Below are positions 1-7,787 of a DNA stretch of 64,000 nucleotides, piece by piece. The translations under genes and the position numbers were made by a program. The notes beneath the pieces were generated by a model. It saw only the letters and a program-made list of their open reading frames with translations. It did no database searches and was not told the DNA's origin. This DNA comes from Tsukamurella ocularis. Lineage in GTDB: Bacteria; Actinomycetota; Actinomycetes; Mycobacteriales; Mycobacteriaceae. Positions within the stretch are counted from its first letter, which is position 1; each line of letters starts with the position of its first letter. The DNA is taken from positions 186,001 through 250,000 of the forward strand of contig NZ_JANUCJ010000004.1 in the NCBI RefSeq assembly GCF_024807615.1. The letters are read 5' to 3'.

Positions 1-413
1 TCATGCTGTCGTTCCTGAACCGCAACAGCCCGTCGGGTGACTACTCGGACCGCGCCGCCGGCGGCCTGCTCGCCATCGCCAAGTCCTCGCTTCCCGATGA
101 CCAGAAGCAGAAGGCGTGGTTGGGCGCCCACACGGCGATGTACGCCAACCAGCCCGAGGAGGGCGAGGGCGACAAGACCAACGCCGAGATCGCCACGATG
201 CTCGCCGACGGCTCCAAGGCCAAGGGCGTCGAGCTGCCGGCCGACGTGGTCAGTGCCATCCGGGACGGCAAGTACACCGTCGAGTCCGCGCAGAACGCCG
301 GCGCGGGCAGCCAGCTGATGCAGGACATCGGCAGCACCGGCACGCCGACCGTCGTGCACAACGGCGACAAGATCACCGTGCAGGGCGACTGGCTGACGCC
401 GCTGCTGAAGTAA
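1..413 (+). CDS. DsbA-family thioredoxin-fold protein, C-terminal part
   Basis: This is the 3' end of a gene that begins before the window. The visible 136 residues are mostly helical and end with a GTPTVV segment, matching the cis-proline loop that packs against the active site in DsbA/thioredoxin folds, followed by a short beta strand and helix. Family members are secreted or membrane-anchored disulfide oxidoreductases acting on exported proteins. The CxxC active site and any signal peptide would lie upstream and cannot be seen, so catalytic competence is unproven. The stop is TAA at 411-413, followed about 90 bp later by a tRNA gene. Confidence 0.75.
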   Translation, partial: MLSFLNRNSPSGDYSDRAAGGLLAIAKSSLPDDQKQKAWLGAHTAMYANQPEEGEGDKTNAEIATMLADGSKAKGVELPADVVSAIRDGKYTVESAQNAGAGSQLMQDIGSTGTPTVVHNGDKITVQGDWLTPLLK

Positions 414-501
414 AACCGACACTGACCAGCTGATTTGGTGCACGAGAGCTGCCTCCTGTAATGTTCTCCGGGCGGGAAACCGCAGGTGAACAACGCAATA
501 C

Positions 502-574
502 GGGGCTATGGCGCAGCTGGTAGCGCACCACACTGGCAGTGTGGGGGTCAGGGGTTCGAGTCCCCTTAGCTCCA
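502..574 (+). tRNA. tRNA-Ala, anticodon GGC
   Basis: The 7-bp acceptor stem pairs 502-508 with 567-573 (one G-U pair), with discriminator A574. The anticodon stem pairs 528-532 with 540-544 around a loop containing GGC at 535-537, which reads GCC alanine codons. The T arm carries the canonical GGTTCGAGTCC core near 552-562. No CCA is encoded. A strong hairpin terminator follows at 581. Confidence 0.95.
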
Positions 575-580
575 CCCGAA

Positions 581-612
581 AATTCCCCTCCGACGCAGGT
601 CGGAGGGGAATT
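581..612 (+). terminator. Intrinsic terminator after tRNA-Ala
   Basis: A perfect 13-bp stem (AATTCCCCTCCGA at 581-593 with its complement at 600-612) closes a 6-nt loop and is followed by a T-containing tail. It starts 6 bp after the tRNA. It would also work on the opposite strand for the DUF1330 gene that converges on it. Confidence 0.85.
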
Positions 613-705
613 CTTCGTTTCCGGGGTTCGACGGTCCGCCGTGGCCTTCGTGTTCTTGCCGCCGGAGCCGGGTGGCCGGAAATCGCGCGGCCGCGCAGAG
701 GTGAC

Positions 706-999
706 TCAGTCCAGTCCCTCGACGATGCGGAAGTCGCGCTCCACGCCGTCGCCGAGGGCGGCAAGGGCCTCCTGGTAGGCGGCGCTCTCGCGGGCGGCGA
801 CCGCCTGCTCGAAGCTCTGGAACTCGATCACGATCGTGCGCTCAGCGACGCCGGCCTCGTATGCGACCACGCGGCCGTCGCGGGAGAGCAGCCGGCCGCC
901 GCCAGCGGCGACGGCGCGGGCCGCCAGCACGTTGTAGGCCTCGACCTTGTCGGTATCGAGAATCGCGCGGTAGTTGCTGACCCAGTAGCCCTTGGCCAC
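706..999 (-). CDS. DUF1330 family protein
   Basis: A 97-residue single-domain protein beginning MAKGYWVSNYRAI and carrying the FxSFEQAVAARES-type motif that marks DUF1330, a small dimeric ferredoxin-like (alpha+beta barrel) fold related to ABM and EthD proteins. Its length is the usual one for the family. No catalytic function is established for the family. No signal peptide or membrane segment is present. The gene stands alone on the minus strand, divergent from the DUF2630 gene and converging on the tRNA terminator. Confidence 0.8.
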   Translation of the reverse strand: MAKGYWVSNYRAILDTDKVEAYNVLAARAVAAGGGRLLSRDGRVVAYEAGVAERTIVIEFQSFEQAVAARESAAYQEALAALGDGVERDFRIVEGLD

Positions 1000-1115
1000 G
1001 GTGCCTCCTGTACTTGGAGTGGTTGTCCGCGATCGGACGCGCTTGCGCCGAGGGTTCGGCGGGGCACGTCGATTGTGGCCCCACGCTGCTCGGCGATCAG
1101 TGGCAGGATCGGAAC

Positions 1116-1361
1116 ATGACCGACGACGCAGTACACACCCGGATCGACGCCCTTATCGCGGAGGAGCACACGCTCCGGGAGAAGCTCGGCGCGGGCGAGA
1201 TCAGCGAGAGCGAGGAACACGCCCGGCTCCAGGTGCTCGAGACCCAGTTGGACCAGGCCTGGGATCTGCTCCGCCAGCGCCGCGCGCGCCGTGAGTTCGG
1301 CGAGAATCCGGACGGTGCAGCGACCCGATCGGCGAACACCGTGGAGAACTACCGCAACTGA
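1116..1361 (+). CDS. DUF2630 family small coiled-coil protein
   Basis: An 81-residue acidic, almost wholly helical protein with a heptad-rich core (EEHTLREKLGAGEISESEEH, then LQVLETQLDQAWDLLRQRRA) and the short actinobacterial DUF2630 length. The ATG at 1116 is chosen because family proteins begin M-x-D/E and then the helix; an in-frame ATG at 1014 would add an unlikely 34-residue leader. The final residues (ANTVENYRN) match the conserved VxxYxx tail. Function is unknown. It is divergent from the DUF1330 gene, with 116 bp between the two starts. Confidence 0.75.
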   Translation: MTDDAVHTRIDALIAEEHTLREKLGAGEISESEEHARLQVLETQLDQAWDLLRQRRARREFGENPDGAATRSANTVENYRN

Positions 1362-1464
1362 CGACCCGTCAGGGGACTGGTGCCAGCATCCAGTGCCGGG
1401 TCGAACCACATCGCCGTGGCCGCCGCCGGAGCCTCGCTCGCCTGCGCCGTCGGCGCCTGGACGC

Positions 1465-1929
1465 TCACGCTCCGGACAGGTGCTCCCGCAGCCGATCGAG
1501 GAACGCCGACTGCGCCTTCACCAGCTTCTCCGCGGCCTCCTCGGGGCTGAACCAGCCGGCGCGGTCGATCTCGGGGAAGCTCTGCATCTGGCCGGAGCCG
1601 CGGGGCCACTCCAGCTCGAACTCGTTGGAGCTGATCGTCTCCGCGTCGAAGTCGCCCTCGCGGGCGAAGACCGTCACAGTCTTGCCGCCGGACTGCCGGA
1701 CGGAGCCCAGCGGCACCGTCGGGCCCGTTGGCGCGGGGGAGCCCATCTCCTCGGCGAACTCGCGCTCCGCGGCGGCAAGAGGCTCCTCGTCGGTGTACAG
1801 CCCCTTGGGGATCGACCAGGCGTGCGCGTCCTTCCGGCTCCAGAACGGGCCGCCCATGTGGCCGAGCAGCACCTCGACAGCGTCGTCGGTGCGACGGAAC
1901 AGCAGGAGCCCGGCACTGGTCGTGGTCAC
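1465..1929 (-). CDS. Nudix hydrolase
   Basis: The protein opens with the strand TTTSAGLLLFRR typical of the Nudix fold and contains a Nudix box in AAEREFAEEMG, which supplies the REx2EE metal-binding glutamates. The WSIPKGLYTDEE segment before it suits the DR1025/Ap4A-type subgroup. Such enzymes hydrolyse nucleoside diphosphates linked to another moiety; the substrate here is unknown. I chose the GTG at 1929 (154 aa) because the fold starts there and because a FadR-type operator at 1951-1969 would otherwise be coding. An ATG at 1992 is the alternative. It is divergent from the GntR gene. Confidence 0.8.
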   Translation of the reverse strand: MTTTSAGLLLFRRTDDAVEVLLGHMGGPFWSRKDAHAWSIPKGLYTDEEPLAAAEREFAEEMGSPAPTGPTVPLGSVRQSGGKTVTVFAREGDFDAETISSNEFELEWPRGSGQMQSFPEIDRAGWFSPEEAAEKLVKAQSAFLDRLREHLSGA

Positions 1930-1950
1930 GTCCCCAGTGTGCACCTCACA

Positions 1951-1969
1951 CAACTGGTCCAACCAGTTG
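1951..1969. promoter_or_regulatory. FadR-type (GntR family) operator
   Basis: A perfect inverted repeat, CAACTGGT-CCA-ACCAGTTG, matches the TGGT-N3-ACCA core recognised by FadR-subfamily GntR regulators. It lies in the divergent gap between the Nudix gene (start 1929) and the GntR gene (start 2003), which suggests autoregulation and control of both directions. Confidence 0.8.
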
Positions 1970-2002
1970 ACCAGGGGCTGCAGTCGTGCCATGCTGCTCG
2001 CC

Positions 2003-2704
2003 ATGGACGTCACCCCCATCGCCAGGACGGCGGTCTCGGACGAAGTGCTCGCGCGCATCGTCGACGAGATCCTGTCCGGGCGCCTCGCCCCGGGCGAGCC
2101 GCTGCCCGCGGAGCGCGAGCTCGCCGAGCGCTTCGGCGTGAACCGGCACGCGATCCGCGAGGCCCTCAAGGGCGTGCGGCAGGCGGGGCTGGTGCATATC
2201 GCGCAGGGCGGCAAGACCCGCGTGCTCGACTGGCGCGAGAGCGCCGGGCTGGACGTGCTCAGCGCCGTCGCCGCTGCCGGCGTCGTGCCCCCACTGCGGG
2301 TGCTGCGCGACGTCACCGAGATGCGCCGCACGATCGCCGCCGACGCCGCGCGGCTGTGCGCCGAGCGCGCGACCGCGGAGCAGAAGGCCGCGATCGTCGC
2401 GCTCGCGCAGGGCTATCCGGACGGCGGGTACGCCGCCGACGCCGCCTTCTGGACCGCCGTGATCGACGGCTCCGGGAACCTCGCCTACCGGCTCGCGCTC
2501 AACACCCTCCTCGCCGGCATGCGGGGCGTGGGGCAGCAGACCTTCGGCGCCCTCGGGCTCGACGGTGAGCTGCTGGACCGGCAGGCGCACCTCGACCTCG
2601 CCCGGCACATCGCCGACGGAGACGGTGCCGCTGCCCACCGCAAGACCTCCGACCTGCTGGCCGGCGTGGTCGCCGCGCTCGACGCCGTCTCGGCGAACTC
2701 GTAG
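2003..2704 (+). CDS. FadR-subfamily GntR transcriptional regulator
   Basis: A 233-residue regulator. Residues about 10-75 form the GntR winged helix-turn-helix, with the signature LAPGEPLPAERELAERFGVN and the recognition helix RHAIREALKGV. The remainder is an alpha-helical ligand-binding domain of the FadR/FCD kind. Ligands in this subfamily are often acyl-CoAs or small organic acids; none can be named here. I prefer the ATG at 2003 over one at 1991. It probably binds the perfect palindrome at 1951-1969 in its own promoter. The membrane hydroxylase gene starts 17 bp downstream and is likely co-transcribed. Confidence 0.85.
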   Translation: MDVTPIARTAVSDEVLARIVDEILSGRLAPGEPLPAERELAERFGVNRHAIREALKGVRQAGLVHIAQGGKTRVLDWRESAGLDVLSAVAAAGVVPPLRVLRDVTEMRRTIAADAARLCAERATAEQKAAIVALAQGYPDGGYAADAAFWTAVIDGSGNLAYRLALNTLLAGMRGVGQQTFGALGLDGELLDRQAHLDLARHIADGDGAAAHRKTSDLLAGVVAALDAVSANS

Positions 2705-2721
2705 AAAGCACCGATGCCATC

Positions 2722-3579
2722 GTGTTCGACCTCATCCGCGCCGCCATCCCGGTGTTCGTGCTCTGCCTCGCGCTCGAGTACCTGTCCTTCCGCTTCCGGC
2801 CGGACGACGACGAGCTCGGCTACGACCTGCGCGACGCGCGCACCAGCCTCACCATGGGGATCGGCAACGTGGTCATCAACCTGGGCTGGAAGCTCGTGGT
2901 ACTGGCGGCGTTGGCCGGCGCGTACCTGATCGCGCCGGTGCACCTCCCGGCGACGAACCCGCTGACCTGGGTGCTGCTCTTCGTGGCCGACGACCTGGCC
3001 TACTACTGGTACCACCGCACCCACCACACCGTGCGCGTCCTGTGGGCGAGCCATGTGGTGCACCACTCGAGCCGGTTCTACAACCTCTCGACCGCACTGC
3101 GGCAGACCTGGACGCCGTTCACCGCGCTGCCCTACTGGATCCCGCTGGCGCTGATCGGCATTCCGCCGTGGATGATCCTGCTGCAACAGTCGGTGAGCCT
3201 GCTCTACCAGTTCTTCATCCACACCGAGCGGGTCGGGAAGCTGTGGCGGCCGATCGAATTCGTGATGAACACCCCGTCGCACCACCGCGTGCACCACGGC
3301 TCGAACGCGGCGTACCTCGACCGTAACTACGGCGGCATCCTCATCGTCTGGGATCGCCTGTTCGGCACCTTCGAGCCCGAGGGTGAGCGGGTGCGCTTCG
3401 GGCTGACGAAGAACATCGAGACGCACAACCCGCTGAAGGTCGCGACCCACGAGTACTCCGCGATCCTCGCGGACGTGCGCGGTACGCGCTCCTGGCGCGC
3501 GCGATGGGGCTACGTGGTGAAGGGGCCGGGCTGGTCGCCCGCAGCGTCAGCGCTGCCCGCGGCGGCGTCGGCCGACTGA
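2722..3579 (+). CDS. Sterol desaturase / fatty acid hydroxylase family membrane protein
   Basis: A 285-residue integral membrane diiron enzyme. The family's histidine clusters are present: HRTHH (residues 98-102), HVVHH (111-115) and HHRVHH (187-192), with hydrophobic segments near 5-20, 50-72, 82-95 and 135-165. The family hydroxylates or desaturates lipid substrates such as sterols, fatty acids or carotenoids, using O2 and an external electron donor. The substrate is unknown. The start is a GTG, 17 bp behind the GntR gene, so lipid-responsive control is a reasonable inference. The 3' end overlaps the opposing MFS gene by about 70 bp. Confidence 0.85.
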   Translation: MFDLIRAAIPVFVLCLALEYLSFRFRPDDDELGYDLRDARTSLTMGIGNVVINLGWKLVVLAALAGAYLIAPVHLPATNPLTWVLLFVADDLAYYWYHRTHHTVRVLWASHVVHHSSRFYNLSTALRQTWTPFTALPYWIPLALIGIPPWMILLQQSVSLLYQFFIHTERVGKLWRPIEFVMNTPSHHRVHHGSNAAYLDRNYGGILIVWDRLFGTFEPEGERVRFGLTKNIETHNPLKVATHEYSAILADVRGTRSWRARWGYVVKGPGWSPAASALPAAASAD

Positions 3580-4760
3580 CGCCGCGAGAGCACGGCGTTC
3601 GCGCCGCCTGCACCCAGCACGACGAGGGCGGCGACTAGCGGCGCGCACTGTGCCACCGCGGTGCCGAAGTTCTCCGCGAGCGCGCCGTTCACTGCCGACG
3701 CCAGCGACTGGCCCAGGATCAGGCTGCTGCCGAGGATCGTCATGACGGTGGCGGAGCGGCCCAGCGGGCTGCGCTCGGCGCCCAGGCTGAACTCGGTCAC
3801 CAGGGTCGGGCCCACGCCGATGCCCGCGATGGCCAGGCCGGCCACGAGCAGCGGGAGCGAGGGCGCGGCGGCGATCAGCACGGCGCCGGCCACGAGCACC
3901 GTCGCGAAGCTCACCCACCGCGCCGCGATGCTGAACCGCTCGGGGAGGAGCGCGGAGCCGAGCGCGAGTGCGGCGGACCCGACACCCATGACGCCGTAGA
4001 AGAGCCCGGCGGACGCGGCGTTGCCGGTGTCGCGCATGAAGGCCGTGAGGCCGGTGAGGGTGGAGCCGAAGAACAGGCCCATGCCGAAGACGCCGGCGAT
4101 CACGGTGAACAGCAGGGGGTTCGCGAGCTCGCGCGCCGGCGCCTGGACGACGGCGCCGTCGCCGTGCTGCTCGGGCGCCCGGCCGCTGGGGTGCAGGGCG
4201 AAGGCCGAGACGAAGAGCACCGTCAGCACGGCCGCGCCGATCATCGGGGCGGCGGGCGACATCGTGGTCGCGAGCAGGCCGACGATGACCGGGCCGAAGA
4301 CGAAGATCACCTCGTCAGCCGCGGATTCGTAGGCCATCACCGAGAGCAGAGTGCGCACCCGCCGGCCCTCGGGGAGCTTCGTGGTGATCATGGTGACCAG
4401 GCGGCTGCGCGACATCGGCCCGACCTGCGGGGCGCTCGCGCCCACCAGTGCGGCCGAGGCGAGCACCACCCAGCCGGGTAGTGGGCTGAAGACGACCCAC
4501 GTCATGAGCAGCAGCGCGAGACTGTTCGCGACTCCCGCGGCGAGCACGGCCCGGCGCTGGCCGAACCGGTCCGCCGCCGCGCCGACGAGCGGACCGATCG
4601 CGGCGGAGCCGATGCCGACCATCGCGGAACTCAGCCCGCCGAAGGCGAGCGAGTCCCGGCCGGCGACGACCAGGGTGAGGACGCCGACCACCATCATGGC
4701 GAACGGGAGCCGCGCGACGAAGGCGACCGGGAAGTAGCTGCGCCCGGCGACCGACAGCAA
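3510..4760 (-). CDS. MFS transporter
   Basis: A 416-residue protein with about 12 hydrophobic helices. The loop between helices 2 and 3 reads GAAADRFGQRRA, the major facilitator motif A, so this is a proton-coupled exporter or importer in the cytoplasmic membrane; the drug-efflux subgroup is plausible but unproven. The only in-frame start is a weak TTG at 4760 with no good ribosome site. If a 7-G run at 4787-4793 had six Gs, the frame would join an ATG at 4809 and give a natural N-terminus (MSHETSPQETPSSAP...). A sequencing error or a slippery tract is therefore possible. The C-terminus overlaps the convergent hydroxylase gene. Confidence 0.85.
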   Translation of the reverse strand: MLSVAGRSYFPVAFVARLPFAMMVVGVLTLVVAGRDSLAFGGLSSAMVGIGSAAIGPLVGAAADRFGQRRAVLAAGVANSLALLLMTWVVFSPLPGWVVLASAALVGASAPQVGPMSRSRLVTMITTKLPEGRRVRTLLSVMAYESAADEVIFVFGPVIVGLLATTMSPAAPMIGAAVLTVLFVSAFALHPSGRAPEQHGDGAVVQAPARELANPLLFTVIAGVFGMGLFFGSTLTGLTAFMRDTGNAASAGLFYGVMGVGSAALALGSALLPERFSIAARWVSFATVLVAGAVLIAAAPSLPLLVAGLAIAGIGVGPTLVTEFSLGAERSPLGRSATVMTILGSSLILGQSLASAVNGALAENFGTAVAQCAPLVAALVVLGAGGANAVLSRRQSADAAAGSADAAGDQPGPFTT

Positions 4761-5005
4761 TGTCGGTGCGGAGGAAGGAGTCTCCTGGGGGGGACGTCTC
4801 GTGGGACATGGTGGCGGTCACCGTCGTCGGGCCTTTCCGCGGCGCGGCGGCCGCCATCGTTTCGACGTGCCGCCTTGGGTGCCCGGAGGCCGTGCCAGGT
4901 AGATACACGGAGCTGTCGCCGCGACGCCATCGCGGCCGAATCATCCTATCAATTCTCGGCCGAGAATGTCCGCGCGTCGGAACCGGATACGTTGTCAAAA
5001 CTAAT

Positions 5006-5030
5006 AAAACCCCAGGTAAAAAGGGGTTTT
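5006..5030. terminator. Hairpin with AAAACCCC/GGGGTTTT arms
   Basis: Perfect 8-bp arms (5006-5013 and 5023-5030) around a 9-nt loop, ending in four T residues on the plus strand and preceded by four A residues, so it would act as a short intrinsic terminator in either direction. It lies upstream of copD rather than after a gene, so it may insulate that promoter or act as an attenuator. Confidence 0.5.
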
Positions 5031-5054
5031 GTCCGATTGGTCACACCGGATAAG

Positions 5055-5073
5055 TAAGGCTAGTCTCACTCGA
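5055..5073 (+). promoter_or_regulatory. Possible DtxR/IdeR-like iron box before copD
   Basis: The 19-mer TAAGGCTAGTCTCACTCGA agrees with the IdeR consensus TTAGGTTAGGCTAACCTAA at 12 of 19 positions, best in the left half. It ends 2 bp before the copD ATG and overlaps a possible -10 (TAGTCT at 5061). The right half is poor, so this is a weak call. Confidence 0.25.
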
Positions 5074-5075
5074 CT

Positions 5076-6221
5076 ATGACGAGCCTTACCTTGCATCTCG
5101 CGGCGGCCGCTCCGGCCGCCCCTCCGCTGTGGCGCATCCTCACGCAGATGGGGTACTTCGGCGCCCTGGCGCTCGCCGGCGGGCTGTTCCTCGCACTCGC
5201 CTTCCTGCTTCCGGCCACGGCGCGGGGCGGCGCGGCCGAGCGTGCCCAGCGCGGCCTTGCGCCGTACCTCGCAGCCTTCACCGCGGTCGCCGCCTACGCG
5301 CAATACGCGGGGCGCATCGCGCGGAGCAAGCTGGGGATCTCGTTCGCCGAGTCGCTCTCGCCGGCCCGATTCGGCGCGTACCTCGACCTGCCGAAGGAGA
5401 AGGGCGCGTGGATCTCGGGCGCTGCGATGGCCACGGTGCAACTCGGCCTCTTCGCACTCGCGGTCGTGCTCCTGCTGGTCGTCTGGCGGCTGCGCGGCCG
5501 CTCGATGGCCTTCGCGGCGACCGCGGGCTTCGCCGTCGTGATGCTCGCGGCGTCGGCGCCCAGCCTCACGACCGCGGTGGTGGGCATGGACGCCGCCGCC
5601 AACCGCGTACTCAAGCTCGCGCACATCCTGGCCTGCGTCGTCTGGCTCGGCGGGCTGTTCGTGCTCGCGGCGGCCGGCCTCCGCGCTCGACGCTCCGGGA
5701 TCGACGGTGCCGGCGCCTTCGAATGCATGTGGGTCCGGTTCAGTGCGTGGGCGATGGGCGCCGTTATCGCGGTCGGTGTGAGCGGGCTCTGGCTGACGTG
5801 GGTGCACGTCGGCTCGTTCGCCCAGTTCGTCACCACGCCGTACGGGCGGTACCTGCTCATCAAGCTGGTTCTCGTCGCGGGGATGGTGGCCGCAGGCGTC
5901 TACAACGTGCGGGTGCTCATCCCTGCGATCCGCCGGGCGCGCCTCGCCGGCGATGAAGACACCGTCGTCCGGCTGGCCCTGCATCACTTCCCGAAGGTGG
6001 TCACGGCCGAGGCCGTCGCCGGCATCGGCGTGCTGGTGATCGTGCCCTTCCTGTCCGGCTCCGCGCGCAAGCAGGCCGACGGTGCCGCCGCCGGCCCGTT
6101 CGATTGGGAGACCTTCGGTATCGGCGCACTGCTCGTGGTGCTGCTGGTCGCCGCGTGCGCGGCCGCGGTTCGGCTGGGCTCGGAGCGCTCGGCCGGCGCC
6201 ACGGGTGCTCCCGCGGCCTAG
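5076..6221 (+). CDS. copD: CopD-family copper resistance membrane protein
   Basis: A 381-residue polytopic membrane protein with about nine hydrophobic helices. The CopD domain lies in the second half, around residues 180-330, with conserved features such as KLAHILACVVWLGGLFVLAA (a histidine and tryptophan in the membrane) and ITAVGVSGLWLTWVHVGS-like glycines, followed by LLIKLVLVAGMVAAGVYN. CopD proteins are linked to copper uptake or handling at the cytoplasmic membrane. No CopC-like periplasmic partner is seen beside it. The ATG is probably used with a very short leader. Its stop overlaps the converging GNAT gene by 4 nt. Confidence 0.8.
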   Translation: MTSLTLHLAAAAPAAPPLWRILTQMGYFGALALAGGLFLALAFLLPATARGGAAERAQRGLAPYLAAFTAVAAYAQYAGRIARSKLGISFAESLSPARFGAYLDLPKEKGAWISGAAMATVQLGLFALAVVLLLVVWRLRGRSMAFAATAGFAVVMLAASAPSLTTAVVGMDAAANRVLKLAHILACVVWLGGLFVLAAAGLRARRSGIDGAGAFECMWVRFSAWAMGAVIAVGVSGLWLTWVHVGSFAQFVTTPYGRYLLIKLVLVAGMVAAGVYNVRVLIPAIRRARLAGDEDTVVRLALHHFPKVVTAEAVAGIGVLVIVPFLSGSARKQADGAAAGPFDWETFGIGALLVVLLVAACAAAVRLGSERSAGATGAPAA

Positions 6222-6910
6222 TTCCTAGCCGCCGGGACGCGGATCACTTCGAGAGGCACCGTGATCGTGTGGTGGAAGCCCATGGCGTCGTAGAGCTTCT
6301 GCGCCGGGTTGTCGTCCGAGGTGTGTAGGAAGGGGACGTCGCCGCGCTCACGTATACCGTGGGCGACGGCGCGGATCAGCCTGGAGGCCAGGCCCCGCCC
6401 CCGCGCTCCGGGCGCCGTGCACACCGCGCTGATCTCAGTCCACCCCTGCGGGTGCATCCGCTCGCCCGCCATCGCGGTGAGGGTGCCGTCGCCGTCCCGG
6501 ATGCCGAGGTACGTGCCCAGCTCGATGGTGCGCGGCAGGAACGGGCCGGGCTTGGTCCGTTCGACGAGCGCGGTCATCTCCGGGACGTCAGCGGCGGTGA
6601 GGCGCACGGCCTCCGGCTCCGGCGCGGTCTCGACGGCGCTGCCGTCGTACTGCACCAGGCCGATCGTCTCCACGACGGTCCATCCCGCGGGGAGCGGTGC
6701 CGAGCGGTCGCGCAGCAGGGCGATCCGGTCCGCGCCGGTCAGGCGCGCGACGTCCGCGTAGTCCTCATCGGTGAGCTCGCGCGGGTGGCCGTAGAACACC
6801 GAGACGTCCGGGTGGTACCGCTGGATCCGTCCCGAGGCCTGCCGGAACCGCGCGTGAGGGCCGGCGAGGGCGGAGTTGACGGGGTCGGCGAGAACGGTGC
6901 GCTCGGTCAC
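6218..6910 (-). CDS. GNAT-family N-acetyltransferase
   Basis: A 230-residue protein with the acetyl-CoA binding core in its C-terminal half: VCTAPGARGRGLASRLIRAV carries the R/QxxGxG/A pyrophosphate-binding loop of GNAT enzymes, followed by FLHTSDDNPAQKLYDAMGF, the usual strand and helix near the end. The N-terminal 100 residues are poorly conserved and may bind the acceptor. This resembles the FR47-like subgroup. The acceptor substrate is unknown. It converges on copD with a 4-bp overlap and is followed upstream by the SRPBCC/ArsR pair on the same strand. Confidence 0.85.
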   Translation of the reverse strand: MTERTVLADPVNSALAGPHARFRQASGRIQRYHPDVSVFYGHPRELTDEDYADVARLTGADRIALLRDRSAPLPAGWTVVETIGLVQYDGSAVETAPEPEAVRLTAADVPEMTALVERTKPGPFLPRTIELGTYLGIRDGDGTLTAMAGERMHPQGWTEISAVCTAPGARGRGLASRLIRAVAHGIRERGDVPFLHTSDDNPAQKLYDAMGFHHTITVPLEVIRVPAARN

Positions 6911-6937
6911 CAGCCGATCATGGCAGACGTGCCGTCG

Positions 6938-7330
6938 TCAGAGCGCGGCGGCGGTCTCCGCGAGGCGCGGCAGCACGACGTCGCGCCACCCCGGACCCAT
7001 GCGTTCGAAGGCGGCGGCCATCCGCGTGTCATCGAGGTCGAATCCGCTGTGTTCCAGGAGGACGCGGGTGCCCCGTCCCTCGGGTTGCAGGGTCCACGCG
7101 AGGGTCCACGCGGGAGTGAAGGTGTACACGAAGCGCTCGGGCGGAATCGATTCCAGGACTCGGCACGGCTGCGCGCCGAAGCCCGGCATGTCCAGGGTGA
7201 ATTCGTGGCCGACCTCGGCCGCGATGTCGCCCTTCGCCCACCATCGGCGCACCAGCTCCGGTTCGGTCAGGGCACGCCACACCGCGGCTGGCGTGGCGGC
7301 GACGAACTGATCCAATGTGATGGTGGTCAT
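6938..7330 (-). CDS. SRPBCC (AHSA1/START-like) domain protein
   Basis: A 130-residue protein of the helix-grip fold, opening with ITLDQFVAATPAAVWRALTEPELVRRWWAKGD, the typical AHSA1 start, and ending with a long C-terminal helix. The fold binds small hydrophobic ligands. Its ATG directly abuts the TGA of the upstream ArsR gene. This ArsR-SRPBCC pairing is very common in actinobacteria, where the regulator controls its partner. The ligand and role are unknown. Confidence 0.85.
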   Translation of the reverse strand: MTTITLDQFVAATPAAVWRALTEPELVRRWWAKGDIAAEVGHEFTLDMPGFGAQPCRVLESIPPERFVYTFTPAWTLAWTLQPEGRGTRVLLEHSGFDLDDTRMAAAFERMGPGWRDVVLPRLAETAAAL

Positions 7331-7654
7331 TCACAACTCCTCTGCGACGTCGGCGAGCGCGGACAGGCGTGCGCGCCAGAACTTCTCGAACGGGTGCAAC
7401 CAGTCGCGAAGGTCCGCCAGCGGCTCGGCTGTCAGCCGGTAGATCCGACGTCGGCCGTCGGGGGAGTCGGCGACGAGTCCCGCGCCACGGAGCACCTTGA
7501 GGTGCTCCGCCACTGCCGGGCGGCTCAGCGAGAACCGCTCGCTGAGCTCGCCCGCGGCGCGCGGCCCCTCGGCGAGGATGCGGAGGAGTTCGCGGCGAAC
7601 GGGATTGGCGAGCGCGAGGAAGACGCGATCGGTTCTCTCTGTCCCGGTGGTCAC
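7331..7654 (-). CDS. ArsR-family HTH regulator
   Basis: A 107-residue winged helix-turn-helix protein: VFLALANPVRRELLRILAEG forms helices 1-2, GELSERFSLSRPAVAEHLKVLRGAGLV is the helix-turn-helix, and DGRRRIYRL is the wing. No CxC or metal-site cysteines are present, so it is probably not a metal sensor but the SdpR-like type found with SRPBCC partners. The start is a GTG at 7654. Two inverted repeats just upstream (7669-7684 and 7685-7701) are candidate operators. Confidence 0.9.
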   Translation of the reverse strand: MTTGTERTDRVFLALANPVRRELLRILAEGPRAAGELSERFSLSRPAVAEHLKVLRGAGLVADSPDGRRRIYRLTAEPLADLRDWLHPFEKFWRARLSALADVAEEL

Positions 7655-7668
7655 GCCGTTGAGGATAT

Positions 7669-7701
7669 GTCGGAGATTTCCGACGTGTCAATGTGCGACA
7701 C
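7669..7701. promoter_or_regulatory. Tandem palindromes upstream of the ArsR gene
   Basis: GTCGGA-GATT-TCCGAC (7669-7684) is directly followed by GTGTC-N7-GACAC (7685-7701). They begin 14 bp from the GTG start of the ArsR-family gene, a position suited to autorepression. Assignment to ArsR is inferred from location only. Confidence 0.5.
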
Positions 7702-7787
7702 GAGCGGTCGCCCAGTTCGCCTCCGCCCCCGCTCAATGAGTGAATTCACCTCGGATCCTCTCACTGCTCCCCCTACGATGGGCGGCT

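Larger units (their letters stand above)
4761..5075. other. Intergenic region between MFS and copD genes
   Basis: A 315-bp gap between divergent genes. It probably includes the true 5' end of the MFS gene (ATG 4809 and the G7 run). The right half, from about 4940, is unusually AT-rich for this genome and carries a hairpin at 5006-5030 and a possible iron box at 5055-5073 close to the copD start. I see no convincing gene; the short frame at 4875-5057 lacks a ribosome site and any recognisable motif. Confidence 0.6.

Noticed and set aside
4875-5057. 60-codon frame before copD
   Set aside because: No ribosome site or motif, and it crosses the hairpin at 5006-5030.
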